NCBI RefSeq assembly: GCF_005222705.1
Contig: NZ_STGF01000019.1
Span: forward strand, 1-64,000
Length of the DNA stretch: 64,000 nt
Origin: Paenibacillus sp. SY21-1
Lineage (GTDB): Bacteria; Bacillota; Bacilli; Paenibacillales; Paenibacillaceae
Reading direction: 5' to 3'
Below, piece after piece: positions 9,077 to 17,723 of this stretch. The notes below the pieces were generated by a model, which saw only the letters and a list, made by a program, of their open reading frames with translations, ran no database searches and had not been told where the DNA came from. A program made the position numbers and the translations under genes. Numbering within the stretch: position 1 is the stretch's first letter; each line of letters opens with the position of its first letter.

Positions 9077-10585
9077 CTATAGCTTGATGCGGATAACGTT
9101 CCACGAGGCTTTTCCAAGCTGGGCGGAAATCTTCCCGTTATCGCTCAGTTGAGCGCTGCCGTTGGCATGCGGGGCTACGCGGTCTGGCGCCTCTGCAATG
9201 TTCGTCATTTTCAAATCGTCGTGCTCCAGCACAATATGGTCAATGATACGGAACGCTCCAAAGCTGCGCAGATCGATTTCGAAATCGAGGCTTTCTTCCA
9301 GATTCCGGTTAACCGCAAACACCGTAACCTCGCCTTTTTCTTCATTATGAACAGCTACCGTCTCCAAATAAGGGACATCGGTATAATCCTTTGTATCGTA
9401 TTTCGGCGACTTGACGAGCGGTACCAGCACTGTTCCGCGACCAAATAGACTGGCGTGCATGTACGGATAATAAATGGTTTGCTTCCAAGCCGGTCCGCCA
9501 TTCTGCGTCATAATAGGCGCGATGACATTGACGAGCTGGGCCAGGCAGGCCATCTTCACGCGATCCGCGCGCTTGAGCATGCTTATGAGCATACAACCGA
9601 CCACGAGCGCATCCTCGTGCGTGTAGACATCCTCAAGCTGCTTCGGAGCGATCGACCATGGCTCGAGCTTCTTATCCTGGGCATTGGAATGAAACCATAC
9701 GTTCCATTCGTCGAAGGATAGATTGATTTTTTTCTTGCCGCGCTTCTTGGCCTGAACATAATCGCATGTAGAGATAACCGTATTAATAAAAGAATCCATG
9801 CCCATGGAACGGGCCAGGAAATTCGGCGTATCGTTGTCCGCATTCCCGAAATATTGGTGGATGGAAATATAGTCAACGGTGTCATAGGTCAGGTCGAGCA
9901 CGGTTGCTTCCCATTCAGGGAAGGTCGGCATCCCGATAGCGGAGCTTCCGCATGCAACAAGCTCGATGGAAGGATCTACCCAGCGCATCGCTTTGCCCGT
10001 TTCATTGGCAAGACGACCGTATTCCACAGCTGTTTTATGACCGATTTGCCATGGACCGTCCATCTCGTTCCCAAGACACCAGGTTTTGACGTTATGCGGA
10101 TTTTGGTAGCCGTGCTGAATTCGCAGGTCGCTCCAGTAGGAACCGGATTTATGGTTCGAATACTCGATCAGATTGCGCGCCTCGTCAATGCCGCGTGTTC
10201 CGAGGTTAACGGCCATCATCGCGTCTGTACCGGCTTTTTTACACCAATCCATAAACTCATTATAGCCAATCCAGTTTGGTTCAACCGTTCTCCAAGCAAG
10301 CTCTAGTCGCTTCGGACGCTGATCGACGGGACCTACGCCGTCCTCCCAGTTGTAACCGGATACAAAATTGCCGCCGGGATAACGAACAATCGGCACATCC
10401 AGCCCTTTGACAAGCTCAAGCACATCGGTACGAAAGCCCTGCTCATCAGCCGCAGGATGGTCCGCTTCATAAATCCCTCCGTATACGGCGCGCCCCAAGT
10501 GCTCAATGAATGAACCGTAAATCCTCTTATCTACCTCTCCTACCTGAAAATCCTTGTCTACAATCATCGTTGCTTTATTGGCCAC
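9077..10585 (-). CDS. abfA: Alpha-L-arabinofuranosidase, GH51
   Basis: Releases arabinose from arabinan or arabinoxylan oligosaccharides; the intracellular location is inferred from the lack of a signal peptide. Family GH51 is clear from YGSFIEHLGRAVYGGIYE near residue 23, the acid/base Glu in WCLGNEMDGPW (about E174) and the nucleophile in NLSFDEWNVW (about E293). These positions match Geobacillus AbfA almost exactly, which supports a GTG start at 10585. GAGGTGATC lies upstream at proper spacing, whereas the GTG at 10594 overlaps that site. A catalytic TIM barrel is followed by a C-terminal beta domain; about 502 residues in all. The arabinose fits the plant-glycan genes at 44.5-58.4 kb. Confidence 0.94.
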   Translation of the reverse strand: MANKATMIVDKDFQVGEVDKRIYGSFIEHLGRAVYGGIYEADHPAADEQGFRTDVLELVKGLDVPIVRYPGGNFVSGYNWEDGVGPVDQRPKRLELAWRTVEPNWIGYNEFMDWCKKAGTDAMMAVNLGTRGIDEARNLIEYSNHKSGSYWSDLRIQHGYQNPHNVKTWCLGNEMDGPWQIGHKTAVEYGRLANETGKAMRWVDPSIELVACGSSAIGMPTFPEWEATVLDLTYDTVDYISIHQYFGNADNDTPNFLARSMGMDSFINTVISTCDYVQAKKRGKKKINLSFDEWNVWFHSNAQDKKLEPWSIAPKQLEDVYTHEDALVVGCMLISMLKRADRVKMACLAQLVNVIAPIMTQNGGPAWKQTIYYPYMHASLFGRGTVLVPLVKSPKYDTKDYTDVPYLETVAVHNEEKGEVTVFAVNRNLEESLDFEIDLRSFGAFRIIDHIVLEHDDLKMTNIAEAPDRVAPHANGSAQLSDNGKISAQLGKASWNVIRIKL

Positions 10586-10617
10586 TACGATCACCTCGGA
10601 TTAGAATTAGTAATTTC

Positions 10618-10646
10618 ATTAATATAAAACAAAAGAATTAATATAA
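10618..10646. promoter_or_regulatory. AT-rich direct repeats upstream of the arabinofuranosidase gene
   Basis: ATTAATATAA occurs at 10618-10627 and again at 10637-10646, 19 bases apart (about two helical turns), within a very AT-rich stretch just upstream of the GH51 start. This spacing suits a dimeric regulator, and the ArsR-type protein downstream is a candidate. Chance in AT-rich DNA is possible. Confidence 0.3.
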
Positions 10647-10820
10647 TATCTTAATCCAATTAAACTACAAGTTTGACATTCGTTCAAGTCTTATTTTTAA
10701 TTGATATGAATTAACGAATGTGTAAATACATAATTACGCAATACGCTGCCAAGCTCCTGATTTGCTTAGATGAAAGCAGCTTGACTCCTGCAGTCTTTCC
10801 GTTGAAAAAAAACTAAAACG

Positions 10821-10847
10821 AAAAAAACCGCCACCTATTGGGGCGGG
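10821..10847 (-). terminator. Rho-independent terminator of the histidine kinase gene
   Basis: On the minus strand a CCGCC/GGCGG stem with a 9-base loop is followed by seven T. It lies 36 bases beyond the kinase stop codon. Confidence 0.8.
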
Positions 10848-10882
10848 GGTCAACGCGAGCGGCCTGATTGCCAACATTCCTA

Positions 10883-12151
10883 TCAACCATCTGTTGATTC
10901 ATAGAGTTGAAAAAGCATCTCGCAAATTGTGCCTTCATTTTCCTTGCTGCTGAAAACTACCTTGCCGTTCATCGCTTTTACCAAATTGATGACGACCATT
11001 AAACCTAGGCCGGTGCCAGCATCCTTGGTCGTGAAGTAGGGGTTTCCCAGACGTTTGATTTGCGCGCTGCTCATTCCGATTCCTGTATCCCGAATCAGAA
11101 TTTGCGCGACATTCCGTTCATCCCGTCGGGTTACAACAGTCAGAATGCCGCCTCTCGGCATGGATTCTACCGCATTTTTCATTACGTTCAACAGGCACTG
11201 ATGGAACTTTTTTGTCTCTCCTTTAATGTACATGGGCTCTTCGGATAAATGATGGATGTTCAGCGTTACGTTGGATAAAACGGAATAGGGCTGCAGCCAC
11301 GGTATGATGCTGTCCACTTCTTCCCGCACATTAAGCAGCTGCGGCTCTTCTGTATGCGGCTTGGAAAAATTCAAGTAATCGGTAATGATTCCATTGGCTT
11401 GATCGATGCCTTCCATCGCATACGTCCGATAGCGGTCAAGCGATTCCTTCGGCAGTTTATCCTTGCCCATCAGCTGCAAAAAGCCTCTGGCGCTTGTGAG
11501 CGGATTGCGCACCTCATGTGAAAGAGCAGCGGCAAGCTGACCGATCAACTGATTTTTCTCGGATAGCAAAAGCTCCTTTTGAAAGCGCTCCTGAAACTTG
11601 ACGTATAAATAAATGAAGCTTACAAACGGCGAAGAAAGAAAGGCCGCAGCGACAATTAATATTAATTGGGAAATTTCCGGCATCCGGCCCTGCAATTGCA
11701 GAATGATCAAATAAGCCGCTATGTATACCAGTGCTACAAATAAGGACAACAGGGACATTTGGCGATAAGACGCTTCCTCCAGCTTTTTGTGCAGCAGCAA
11801 TCCGACGATCAAGCATACACTGCAAGCTAACAGCGTCGGCAGCCAGTCGTTGCCCACCACCGCGATGCCGCAAACAACAAATGCAGCCCATGTAGCAATG
11901 CCTGGGATCGTTCCTTCATTTAACGCGGCCAATGTTATGGCTAATGGCGTCAAATGCAGGGCATACACAACCGGATCGATAGACTCAAAAACTAAATAAA
12001 TTATAGAAAAAATCATTAAAATAACTATAAAAAGAATTCTTCTTCTATTCTGCTCAAACATAAACTTTGGTTTTATGGCGATAAATATAAAGCATGCAGC
12101 GATAATATATAACAACCCATGAATAACAGGCAAAAGTACAGACTGAATCAC
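10883..12151 (-). CDS. Membrane sensor histidine kinase, sporulation-kinase type
   Basis: 422 residues with about six hydrophobic segments in the first 185 residues and almost no extracellular loop, then a HisKA domain (SHEVRNPLTSARGF, phospho-acceptor His 212) and an ATPase domain (N box NVMKNAVESMP, G1 RDTGIGM, G2 GTGLGL). This build resembles the KinB-like kinases that feed the Spo0F-Spo0A phosphorelay. No response regulator gene is adjacent, which fits an orphan phosphorelay kinase. The start is GTG with GGGGAAAGG upstream. It neighbours the spore-surface-like collagen locus. The signal sensed is unknown. Confidence 0.88.
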   Translation of the reverse strand: MIQSVLLPVIHGLLYIIAACFIFIAIKPKFMFEQNRRRILFIVILMIFSIIYLVFESIDPVVYALHLTPLAITLAALNEGTIPGIATWAAFVVCGIAVVGNDWLPTLLACSVCLIVGLLLHKKLEEASYRQMSLLSLFVALVYIAAYLIILQLQGRMPEISQLILIVAAAFLSSPFVSFIYLYVKFQERFQKELLLSEKNQLIGQLAAALSHEVRNPLTSARGFLQLMGKDKLPKESLDRYRTYAMEGIDQANGIITDYLNFSKPHTEEPQLLNVREEVDSIIPWLQPYSVLSNVTLNIHHLSEEPMYIKGETKKFHQCLLNVMKNAVESMPRGGILTVVTRRDERNVAQILIRDTGIGMSSAQIKRLGNPYFTTKDAGTGLGLMVVINLVKAMNGKVVFSSKENEGTICEMLFQLYESTDG

Positions 12152-12276
12152 TAGACCTTTCCCCTTTTTTTGACAAATTTCTTAGACATGCAGCATGAAT
12201 CGACAACTGCCAAAGTTTGTAATTCGACACAAACAGCTATTTACCTTTATTTTCAGCGTGAATGCTTCAGACGAAG

Positions 12277-12320
12277 CAAAAAAAAGAACAGCATCGGCCA
12301 AACCCACCGATACTGTTCTT
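12277..12320 (-). terminator. Rho-independent terminator of the collagen-like protein operon
   Basis: On the minus strand AGAACAGTATCGG and CCGATGCTGTTCT form a 13-base stem with one mismatch, followed by a run of T. It is 29 bases past the stop of the collagen-like gene. Confidence 0.88.
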
Positions 12321-12348
12321 AGCGTGCTGCACCATGACATGGCCTGGT

Positions 12349-15084
12349 TTATAAAATCCGGCGCATGGACCACACGATTCCTGCTGAAGTGGCTCCGCCT
12401 AAATTCAATGAAACCGTCAATCCGCCAGCATCATAGAAAAGTCCGATTACATCCCCGGCTGTTAGCTGCACATCCCCCGCCAGTGTTATGGCTCCATTGC
12501 CAAGTATCGTTCTAAGCGTAAGCAGCAAAAGAATATCGACGTTAAGCAAAGGGAAAAGACCGCTGATAAGATTGGTTACGACAGGCGATGACCGTCTGAC
12601 AACAAAGGCAGGATTAATGCCTGCGCCTAACGAAACGGAGATTGCCGCAGATGTCGAGTAGTTAATCGTCGCCTCAATTTGATAGCGCCCTGTTGCAGGT
12701 ACGGTAAAGTTGCCGGTGGTAGCGTCAAAGGCTGGATCTGCAAAATAAGGAGAGGCCACCGACCAGGCTGTAAGCTGGGCTGAAGCAGATAACGTCAATG
12801 CTGTCCTAAAAGCCGAAAATCCATTTTCCGCAAATGCTGGTCCTGTTGCTCCCGTTGGACCAGTGGCTCCGGTGGCACCAGTTGCTCCCGCTGTTCCGGT
12901 TGCTCCAGTGGCCCCTGTTGCTCCTGCTGTTCCGGTCGCTCCCGTTGCTCCTGTTACTCCTGTCGCTCCCGCCGTTCCAGTTGCTCCAGTGGCCCCTGTT
13001 GCTCCTGCTGTTCCGGTCGCACCTGTTACTCCTGTCGCTCCTGCCGTTCCGGTTGCTCCAGTTGCACCCGTTGCTCCTGCTGTTCCGGTTGCTCCTGTTG
13101 CTCCTGCCGTTCCGGTTGCTCCTGTTGCTCCAGTAGCCCCTGTTACTCCTTCTGTTCCGGTCGCTCCGGTGGCTCCTGTCACGCCTGCCGCTCCGGTCGC
13201 ACCAGTTGCTCCCGCTGTTCCGGTTGCTCCAGTGGCCCCTGTTGCTCCTGCTGTTCCGGTCGCACCTGTTACTCCTGTCGCTCCTGCCGTTCCGGTTGCT
13301 CCTGTTACTCCTTCTGCTCCGGTCGCTCCAGTTGCTCCTGTCACGCCTGCCGCTCCGGTCGCACCAGTTACTCCTGTCGCTCCCGCTGTTCCGGTTGCTC
13401 CTGTTACTCCTTCTGCTCCGGTCGCTCTTGTTACTCCTGTCGCTCCTGTCGCTCCCGACGTTCCGGTTGCTCCTGTGGCCCCTGTTACTCCTTCTGCTCC
13501 AGTTGCACCTGTCGCTCCCGTTGCTCCTGTTGCTCCCGCCGTTCCGGTTGCTCCAGTGGCCCCTGTTACTCCTTCTGCTCCGGTTGCACCAGTTACTCCT
13601 GTCACGCCTGCCGCTCCGGTCGCACCAGTTACTCCTGTCACGCCTACTGCTCCGGTCGCACCAGTTACTCCTGTCACGCCTGCTGCTCCGGTTGCACCAG
13701 TTACTCCTGTCGCTCCCGTTGCTCCTGTTGCTCCTGCCGTTCCGGTTGCTCCAGTGGCCCCTGTTACTCCTTCTGCTCCGGTCGCACCAGTTGCTCCTGT
13801 CGCTCCTGCCGTTCCGGTCGCCCCTGTTGCTCCTGTTGCTCCTGTCACGCCTGCCGCTCCGGTCGCACCAGTTACTCCTGTCGCTCCTGCCGCTCCGGTC
13901 GACCCGGTTGCTCCGGCTGCTGCCAACAGCGTGTAATCCGGCGATGTGCCAGGCGTTCCCGTTGGTGGCGCCGTATTCACAATATAAGTGCTTCCATTAA
14001 AAGTAACGACTTGACCTATCGGATACGTAGGAGCATCAATAGGATTAAATACAACTATCCCATCCAACCCTATGCCTGTTGCACCTGTCACTCCCGTTGC
14101 ACCAGTTGCTCCCGCTACTCCCGTTGCGCCTGTGGCTCCTGTCACACCAGTTACGCCCGCTACTCCCGTCGCTCCTGTAGCACCCGTCACTCCCGTTACG
14201 CCAGTTGCTCCCGCTACTCCCGTCGTACCTGTTGCACCTGTCACTCCCGTTGCACCAGTTGCTCCCGCTACTCCCGTCGCTCCTGTAGCTCCCGTCACTC
14301 CCGTTGCGCCAGTTGCTCCTGTCACACCAGTTACGCCTGTTGCTCCAGCTACTCCCGTCGTACCTGTTGCACCTGTCACTCCCGTTGCACCAGTTGCTCC
14401 CGCTACTCCCGTTGCTCCTGTGGCTCCTGTCACACCAGTTACGCCTGTTGCTCCCGCTACTCCTGTCGCTCCCGTCGCTCCTGTGGCTCCTGTAGCACCC
14501 GTCACTCCCGTTGCGCCAGTTGCTCCCGCTACTCCTGTCGCTCCCGTCGCTCCTGTGGCTCCTGTAGCACCAGTTACGCCAGTAGCCCCTTCTACTCCCG
14601 TGGCGCCTGTTGGCCCGGTAGCCCCTGTTGCCCCGGTCGGGCCTGTTGCTCCCGTAGGGCCGGTGACGCCGATGGCACCTGTTGAGCCTGTTCCGCCGCT
14701 TGGACCGGTCGCCCCCGTTGCGCCCGTCGCGCCGGGAGTGCCGCCGGTTGCGCCTGGAGGACCGGTAGGCCCCGTCGGCCCAATCGATATAGGCGTGGAC
14801 AATATGCTTTCCAGCTTATTCTGGAGCAGCCATTCCTTTTTTGTCAGCTCGCGAATCGTTTCTCTCACGCTGGCATTCACATTAAGCAGATCGCTGATCG
14901 TTGCGGGCGGCCCTGTCAAACCCGGCAATGTGCCGAGCACGTATTGCAGCTTTTCACCTTCGGCATTGATGATATGGCTTAGACCAAGCTCCTCAAGCGC
15001 GATCGAGGAGAGCAGCAAATTGACCGCATCATCTCTTGTAATCGTTATGAGCGGCGTAATATTAGGAATATTCGATTGAGACAT
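12349..15084 (-). CDS. Collagen-like repeat surface (exosporium-type) protein
   Basis: 911 residues in four parts. Residues 1 to about 100 are a helical domain with the motif SIALEELGLSHIINAEGEK, shared with two small neighbours. Gly-X-Y triplets, dominated by GAT and GVT, run from about 102 to 337. A non-collagen insert follows (about 338-391, containing VTFNGSTYIVNTAPPTGTPG), resembling modules seen inside other Bacillales collagens. Triplets resume to about 748, and a C-terminal beta domain of about 160 residues resembles the C1q/BclA trimerisation fold. BclA-like proteins form filaments on spores, and their Thr residues are O-glycosylated. No signal peptide is visible, as in many spore-coat-delivered proteins. 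One triplet has Arg in place of Gly (VTRATG). GGAGG lies 6 bases before the ATG. Confidence 0.9.
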   Translation of the reverse strand: MSQSNIPNITPLITITRDDAVNLLLSSIALEELGLSHIINAEGEKLQYVLGTLPGLTGPPATISDLLNVNASVRETIRELTKKEWLLQNKLESILSTPISIGPTGPTGPPGATGGTPGATGATGATGPSGGTGSTGAIGVTGPTGATGPTGATGATGPTGATGVEGATGVTGATGATGATGATGVAGATGATGVTGATGATGATGATGVAGATGVTGVTGATGATGVAGATGATGVTGATGTTGVAGATGVTGVTGATGATGVTGATGATGVAGATGATGVTGATGTTGVAGATGVTGVTGATGATGVAGVTGVTGATGATGVAGATGATGVTGATGIGLDGIVVFNPIDAPTYPIGQVVTFNGSTYIVNTAPPTGTPGTSPDYTLLAAAGATGSTGAAGATGVTGATGAAGVTGATGATGATGTAGATGATGATGAEGVTGATGATGTAGATGATGATGVTGATGAAGVTGVTGATGAVGVTGVTGATGAAGVTGVTGATGAEGVTGATGATGTAGATGATGATGATGAEGVTGATGATGTSGATGATGVTRATGAEGVTGATGTAGATGVTGATGAAGVTGATGATGAEGVTGATGTAGATGVTGATGTAGATGATGATGTAGATGATGAAGVTGATGATGTEGVTGATGATGATGTAGATGATGTAGATGATGATGTAGATGVTGATGTAGATGATGATGTAGATGVTGATGATGTAGATGATGATGTAGATGATGATGPTGATGPAFAENGFSAFRTALTLSASAQLTAWSVASPYFADPAFDATTGNFTVPATGRYQIEATINYSTSAAISVSLGAGINPAFVVRRSSPVVTNLISGLFPLLNVDILLLLTLRTILGNGAITLAGDVQLTAGDVIGLFYDAGGLTVSLNLGGATSAGIVWSMRRIL

Positions 15085-15122
15085 CCTGAGCCTCCTTCAT
15101 TCTGTTCATCATGCTGCATACG

Positions 15123-15449
15123 CTATTTCAAAGGACCCTTCTCCATTTCTATAAGCTCCAGCACACTGCTAAGCTTGAGCTGCAGCAGCACCTCTTTTAG
15201 TACGACATCATGCAGCGTTTGCCTCACCGAGCGATTGACCTCCAGCAGATTCGTTAACGTCACTTTAGCAGGCGGGGGAAGCTTGGAATCCAATGTGCCC
15301 AGCACATATTGAATTTTTTCCGCCTCGGCATTCATAATGTGAGCCAGCGCAAGCTCCTCCATCGCAATGGAGGCAAGCAGAAGCGTCGCGCTTTCGCTTC
15401 GTGTCACCGAGATGGATGGCGTAATATTCGGAATGTTCGCTTGTGACAT
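15123..15449 (-). CDS. Small paralogue of the collagen-like protein's N-terminal domain
   Basis: 108 residues, closely matching residues 1 to about 95 of the adjacent collagen-like protein: MSQANIPNITPSISVTR at the start, then SIAMEELALAHIMNAEAEK, QYVLGTL and a KEVLLQLKL helix. It has no collagen tail. The family is unknown to me by name. As a free copy of the presumed anchoring or assembly domain it could cap, nucleate or base the filament; this is inference. Its start overlaps the stop of the upstream glycosyltransferase gene by one base (TAATG), implying translational coupling. Confidence 0.8.
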   Translation of the reverse strand: MSQANIPNITPSISVTRSESATLLLASIAMEELALAHIMNAEAEKIQYVLGTLDSKLPPPAKVTLTNLLEVNRSVRQTLHDVVLKEVLLQLKLSSVLELIEMEKGPLK

Positions 15450-16585
15450 TAGGCCGCACCTCCGGACCTTTCCTCGTCCAAAGCATCCAGTCGGTCCCTC
15501 GCTTCTTTTAAATCCTTGTTCAGAGCAAGCGCATGCTCATAGGCATGAGCCGCATTTGTCCGGTCGCCAAGCTTTTCATAGCATTGTCCGGCATAAAACC
15601 AAGCGAAAAAACTGCCTGCCCCCTTCATCGTCAGATGCATGGAGCATGCATCGCCTAGCTGCACGCTATGCTCGAATGCCTGCAACGCCTCTTTCGTTTG
15701 GCCAAGGTTGAACAGCACCAGCCCTTTGTAAAAGTGCAAATCTACATAATCCGGATAGATTTCGATAGCCTTGTCAATGGCGGGCCACATGCTTCGCACT
15801 TCTCCCATAGCAAGCAAAGTAGCATACTTCAGTTTGTATACGAGAGAAGGAGGAGGCATGCCGCTTTGTATGAACCCGACGATTCCCTCGTTCAACAGCT
15901 GCAACGCCGTTGCGTAACGACCTTTTCTGTAATGTTCACTGGCCAAATGATACTCCAGCCATGGATTCAGACAAGCATCCTGCTTCGCTTTTTCCTGGAG
16001 CAGCAATGCGATATTTCTTTCCGATTTGAATTGCGCACCCGGCGCATCGTCCATATAGCCATAATGATGAACCCGGACCGGCAGCATCGTCAGCGTTGTC
16101 CCTTCAGCCATCACCTCCCCAACATTTAGCTGCTCATGAATCGCATGGCGAAATAGAAAGCCACTGTGATTGCGAAAGATTCGATGGTGAGCCAGGGTAT
16201 AGGCGAAATTGCCGTCAGCAGGCGCAGTGCCGTAATAATTGACAACCTCAACGAGGATGATCGCTTCGCGTAAACCTTCTAACCGGTCGCCAAGGCGTAA
16301 CGGACTGCCGCTCTCGAGCACTTCATCGGCGTCTAGCCATATAATCCAATCTCCCGTCGCATAGCGCAGACCGTAATTCCGGGCTTCAGCAAAGCTGTCT
16401 TGCCATTCATAGTCCAGCACGCGATCTGCAAACGGCAGGCATAACTCCTTCGTTCGATCCGTTGATCCCGTATCTACGATTATGATTTCATCCACCGCAT
16501 CCCTGGCGCTTTCCAAGCAGCGCTCGATGGTCGCCTCCTCGTCTTTGACGATCATGCAGAGCGATACGGTACATTGTCGCTTCAC
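15449..16585 (-). CDS. GT2-family glycosyltransferase with C-terminal TPR repeats
   Basis: GT-A fold family 2 transferase: CMIVKDEEATIERCL at the N-terminus, IIIVDTGSTDRTKE for nucleotide binding, and the metal-binding acidic motif IIWLDADEV. The last 180 residues or so are TPR-like helix pairs (a clear one near YEKLGDRTNAAHAYEHALALN). Such TPR glycosyltransferases are often encoded beside collagen-like proteins. I place the start at GTG 16585 because GGGGGG lies 7 bases before it; an in-frame ATG at 16600 is the alternative. Sugar donor and acceptor are unknown; the Thr-rich collagen repeats encoded downstream are the natural candidate. Confidence 0.87.
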   Translation of the reverse strand: MKRQCTVSLCMIVKDEEATIERCLESARDAVDEIIIVDTGSTDRTKELCLPFADRVLDYEWQDSFAEARNYGLRYATGDWIIWLDADEVLESGSPLRLGDRLEGLREAIILVEVVNYYGTAPADGNFAYTLAHHRIFRNHSGFLFRHAIHEQLNVGEVMAEGTTLTMLPVRVHHYGYMDDAPGAQFKSERNIALLLQEKAKQDACLNPWLEYHLASEHYRKGRYATALQLLNEGIVGFIQSGMPPPSLVYKLKYATLLAMGEVRSMWPAIDKAIEIYPDYVDLHFYKGLVLFNLGQTKEALQAFEHSVQLGDACSMHLTMKGAGSFFAWFYAGQCYEKLGDRTNAAHAYEHALALNKDLKEARDRLDALDEERSGGAA

Positions 16586-16615
16586 GGATATTCCCCCCAT
16601 CTTTGACGAATATGG

Positions 16616-17167
16616 TTAACGCTTCTGGTTCGAGCCTCGCGAAAGGAGCGAGAGGTTTAGCAGCGGTGGCGGCGGCGCAGACGTCTTTTTTAGGGGAACT
16701 GACGAAGGCTTGCGTGGAGCAGTCGGCGCTGCGGGCGCTGGCTCATTCTTTCCGAGGCCCGGATGCCTGGTCACTTGCGGAAAAACAATCTCCTGACTAA
16801 ATGCTCGCGTTTGATCGGCTGGGCGCCTGCGTACGGAAGCGGCAGAGTCCGCTTGCTCAAGCATTGCCTTCAGCTGCTTCGCCAATTTCAAATGCTGGAG
16901 CTTGCTTTCTATGTACGGAGCATGCTCTGACGCTTCGTCGTGCACGGAGCAAATTCGAACTTTTTGATCGTATAAAAAAAGCAGCTGGGTCAGCAGCCGA
17001 TGGCGGGCGAACGTTGCGGGAAGCGGCAGCGCTTTTTCACTCATGCCGGCCTCTAATCTTTGCAAGACATCCAGATAGGCTTGTAACGAGCGCAGCATCT
17101 TCAGCAGCGAAGGGACGGTCTCAAGCTTTAGCGCCTCGTCATACCGTTCCGCCCGTCTCCCGGCCAT
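16616..17167 (-). CDS. Hypothetical protein in the collagen locus
   Basis: 183 residues that I do not recognise. Residues 1 to about 115 are strongly helical and amphipathic (for example LKMLRSLQAYLDVLQRLEAG and LKLAKQLKAMLEQAD), suggesting a helical bundle or coiled coil. The last 60 residues are basic and rich in Pro, Ala and Ser and probably disordered. There is no signal peptide. It sits 4 bases after the upstream gene and about 30 bases before the glycosyltransferase, so it is in the operon. The length of helical frame and the fit in the operon support it as real. Confidence 0.65.
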   Translation of the reverse strand: MAGRRAERYDEALKLETVPSLLKMLRSLQAYLDVLQRLEAGMSEKALPLPATFARHRLLTQLLFLYDQKVRICSVHDEASEHAPYIESKLQHLKLAKQLKAMLEQADSAASVRRRPADQTRAFSQEIVFPQVTRHPGLGKNEPAPAAPTAPRKPSSVPLKKTSAPPPPLLNLSLLSRGSNQKR

Positions 17168-17171
17168 GTCC

Positions 17172-17498
17172 TCATTCCTCGCAATCGCAGTGTTCGTCGC
17201 AATGATGCGTTTCGTTGAACTCCATCACATTTTCCAATTTGCGAAGCAGCAGCCATTCTTTCATAACGATAACATCGAGCAGCTTAAAAACCTGCCCGCT
17301 GAACTTCAGAATAAATTCATTGGACGGACAGCCTGGAAAATCCAGATCCTTGCCGACAAAGGCTTGGATTTTTTCCGCCTCCGCATTAATTAATTGGGAA
17401 AGCGCAGTCTCTTCCATCGCGATCGACTTGAGCAGATCAATGACCACTTCTTCCTTGCTTGGCCTGTGCAGCTCGTTCGGAATATTCGGCATGCTCAT
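17172..17498 (-). CDS. Second small paralogue of the collagen N-terminal domain, His/Cys-rich tail
   Basis: 108 residues with the same pattern as the two proteins encoded downstream: MSMPNIPNE, then SIAMEETALSQLINAEAEK and a conserved KEWLLLRKLENVM helix. It is more divergent in the middle and ends with ETHHCDEHCDCEE, a His/Cys/acidic tail that could bind metal or form disulphides (Cys-rich tails are common in spore-coat proteins). It is the first gene of the minus-strand operon, so its promoter should lie in 17499-17723, shared with the divergent operon. I see no clear sporulation-sigma promoter there. Confidence 0.8.
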   Translation of the reverse strand: MSMPNIPNELHRPSKEEVVIDLLKSIAMEETALSQLINAEAEKIQAFVGKDLDFPGCPSNEFILKFSGQVFKLLDVIVMKEWLLLRKLENVMEFNETHHCDEHCDCEE

Positions 17499-17723
17499 CA
17501 GGGTGCAGCCCCCTTACATAGGTTAAAGGACATCCACTGTTGCGTTGACGATCATTCAGATATTCCCTTATAGTCTGTATTTTTTGGGTGCCATGCCGTT
17601 CATATGCCCCTTTTTTCATAGGATGGTTACCCATTCGCCGCTTGTCCGGCACATATCCACAGCCTGGCTGAATATATATTTCACATACAAATTCTTATAT
17701 TGTGAAAATGGAGGTCGCCGCTT

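Noticed and set aside
12195..12515. Plus-strand 106-residue frame next to the collagen terminator
   Set aside because: Overlaps the terminator and the collagen C-terminal domain; no ribosome site.
12863..15079. Long plus-strand open frames of Ala-Pro-Val repeats opposite the collagen gene
   Set aside because: They are the reverse of Gly-X-Y codons kept open by the triplet repeat; no ribosome sites, and the minus-strand protein has real end domains.
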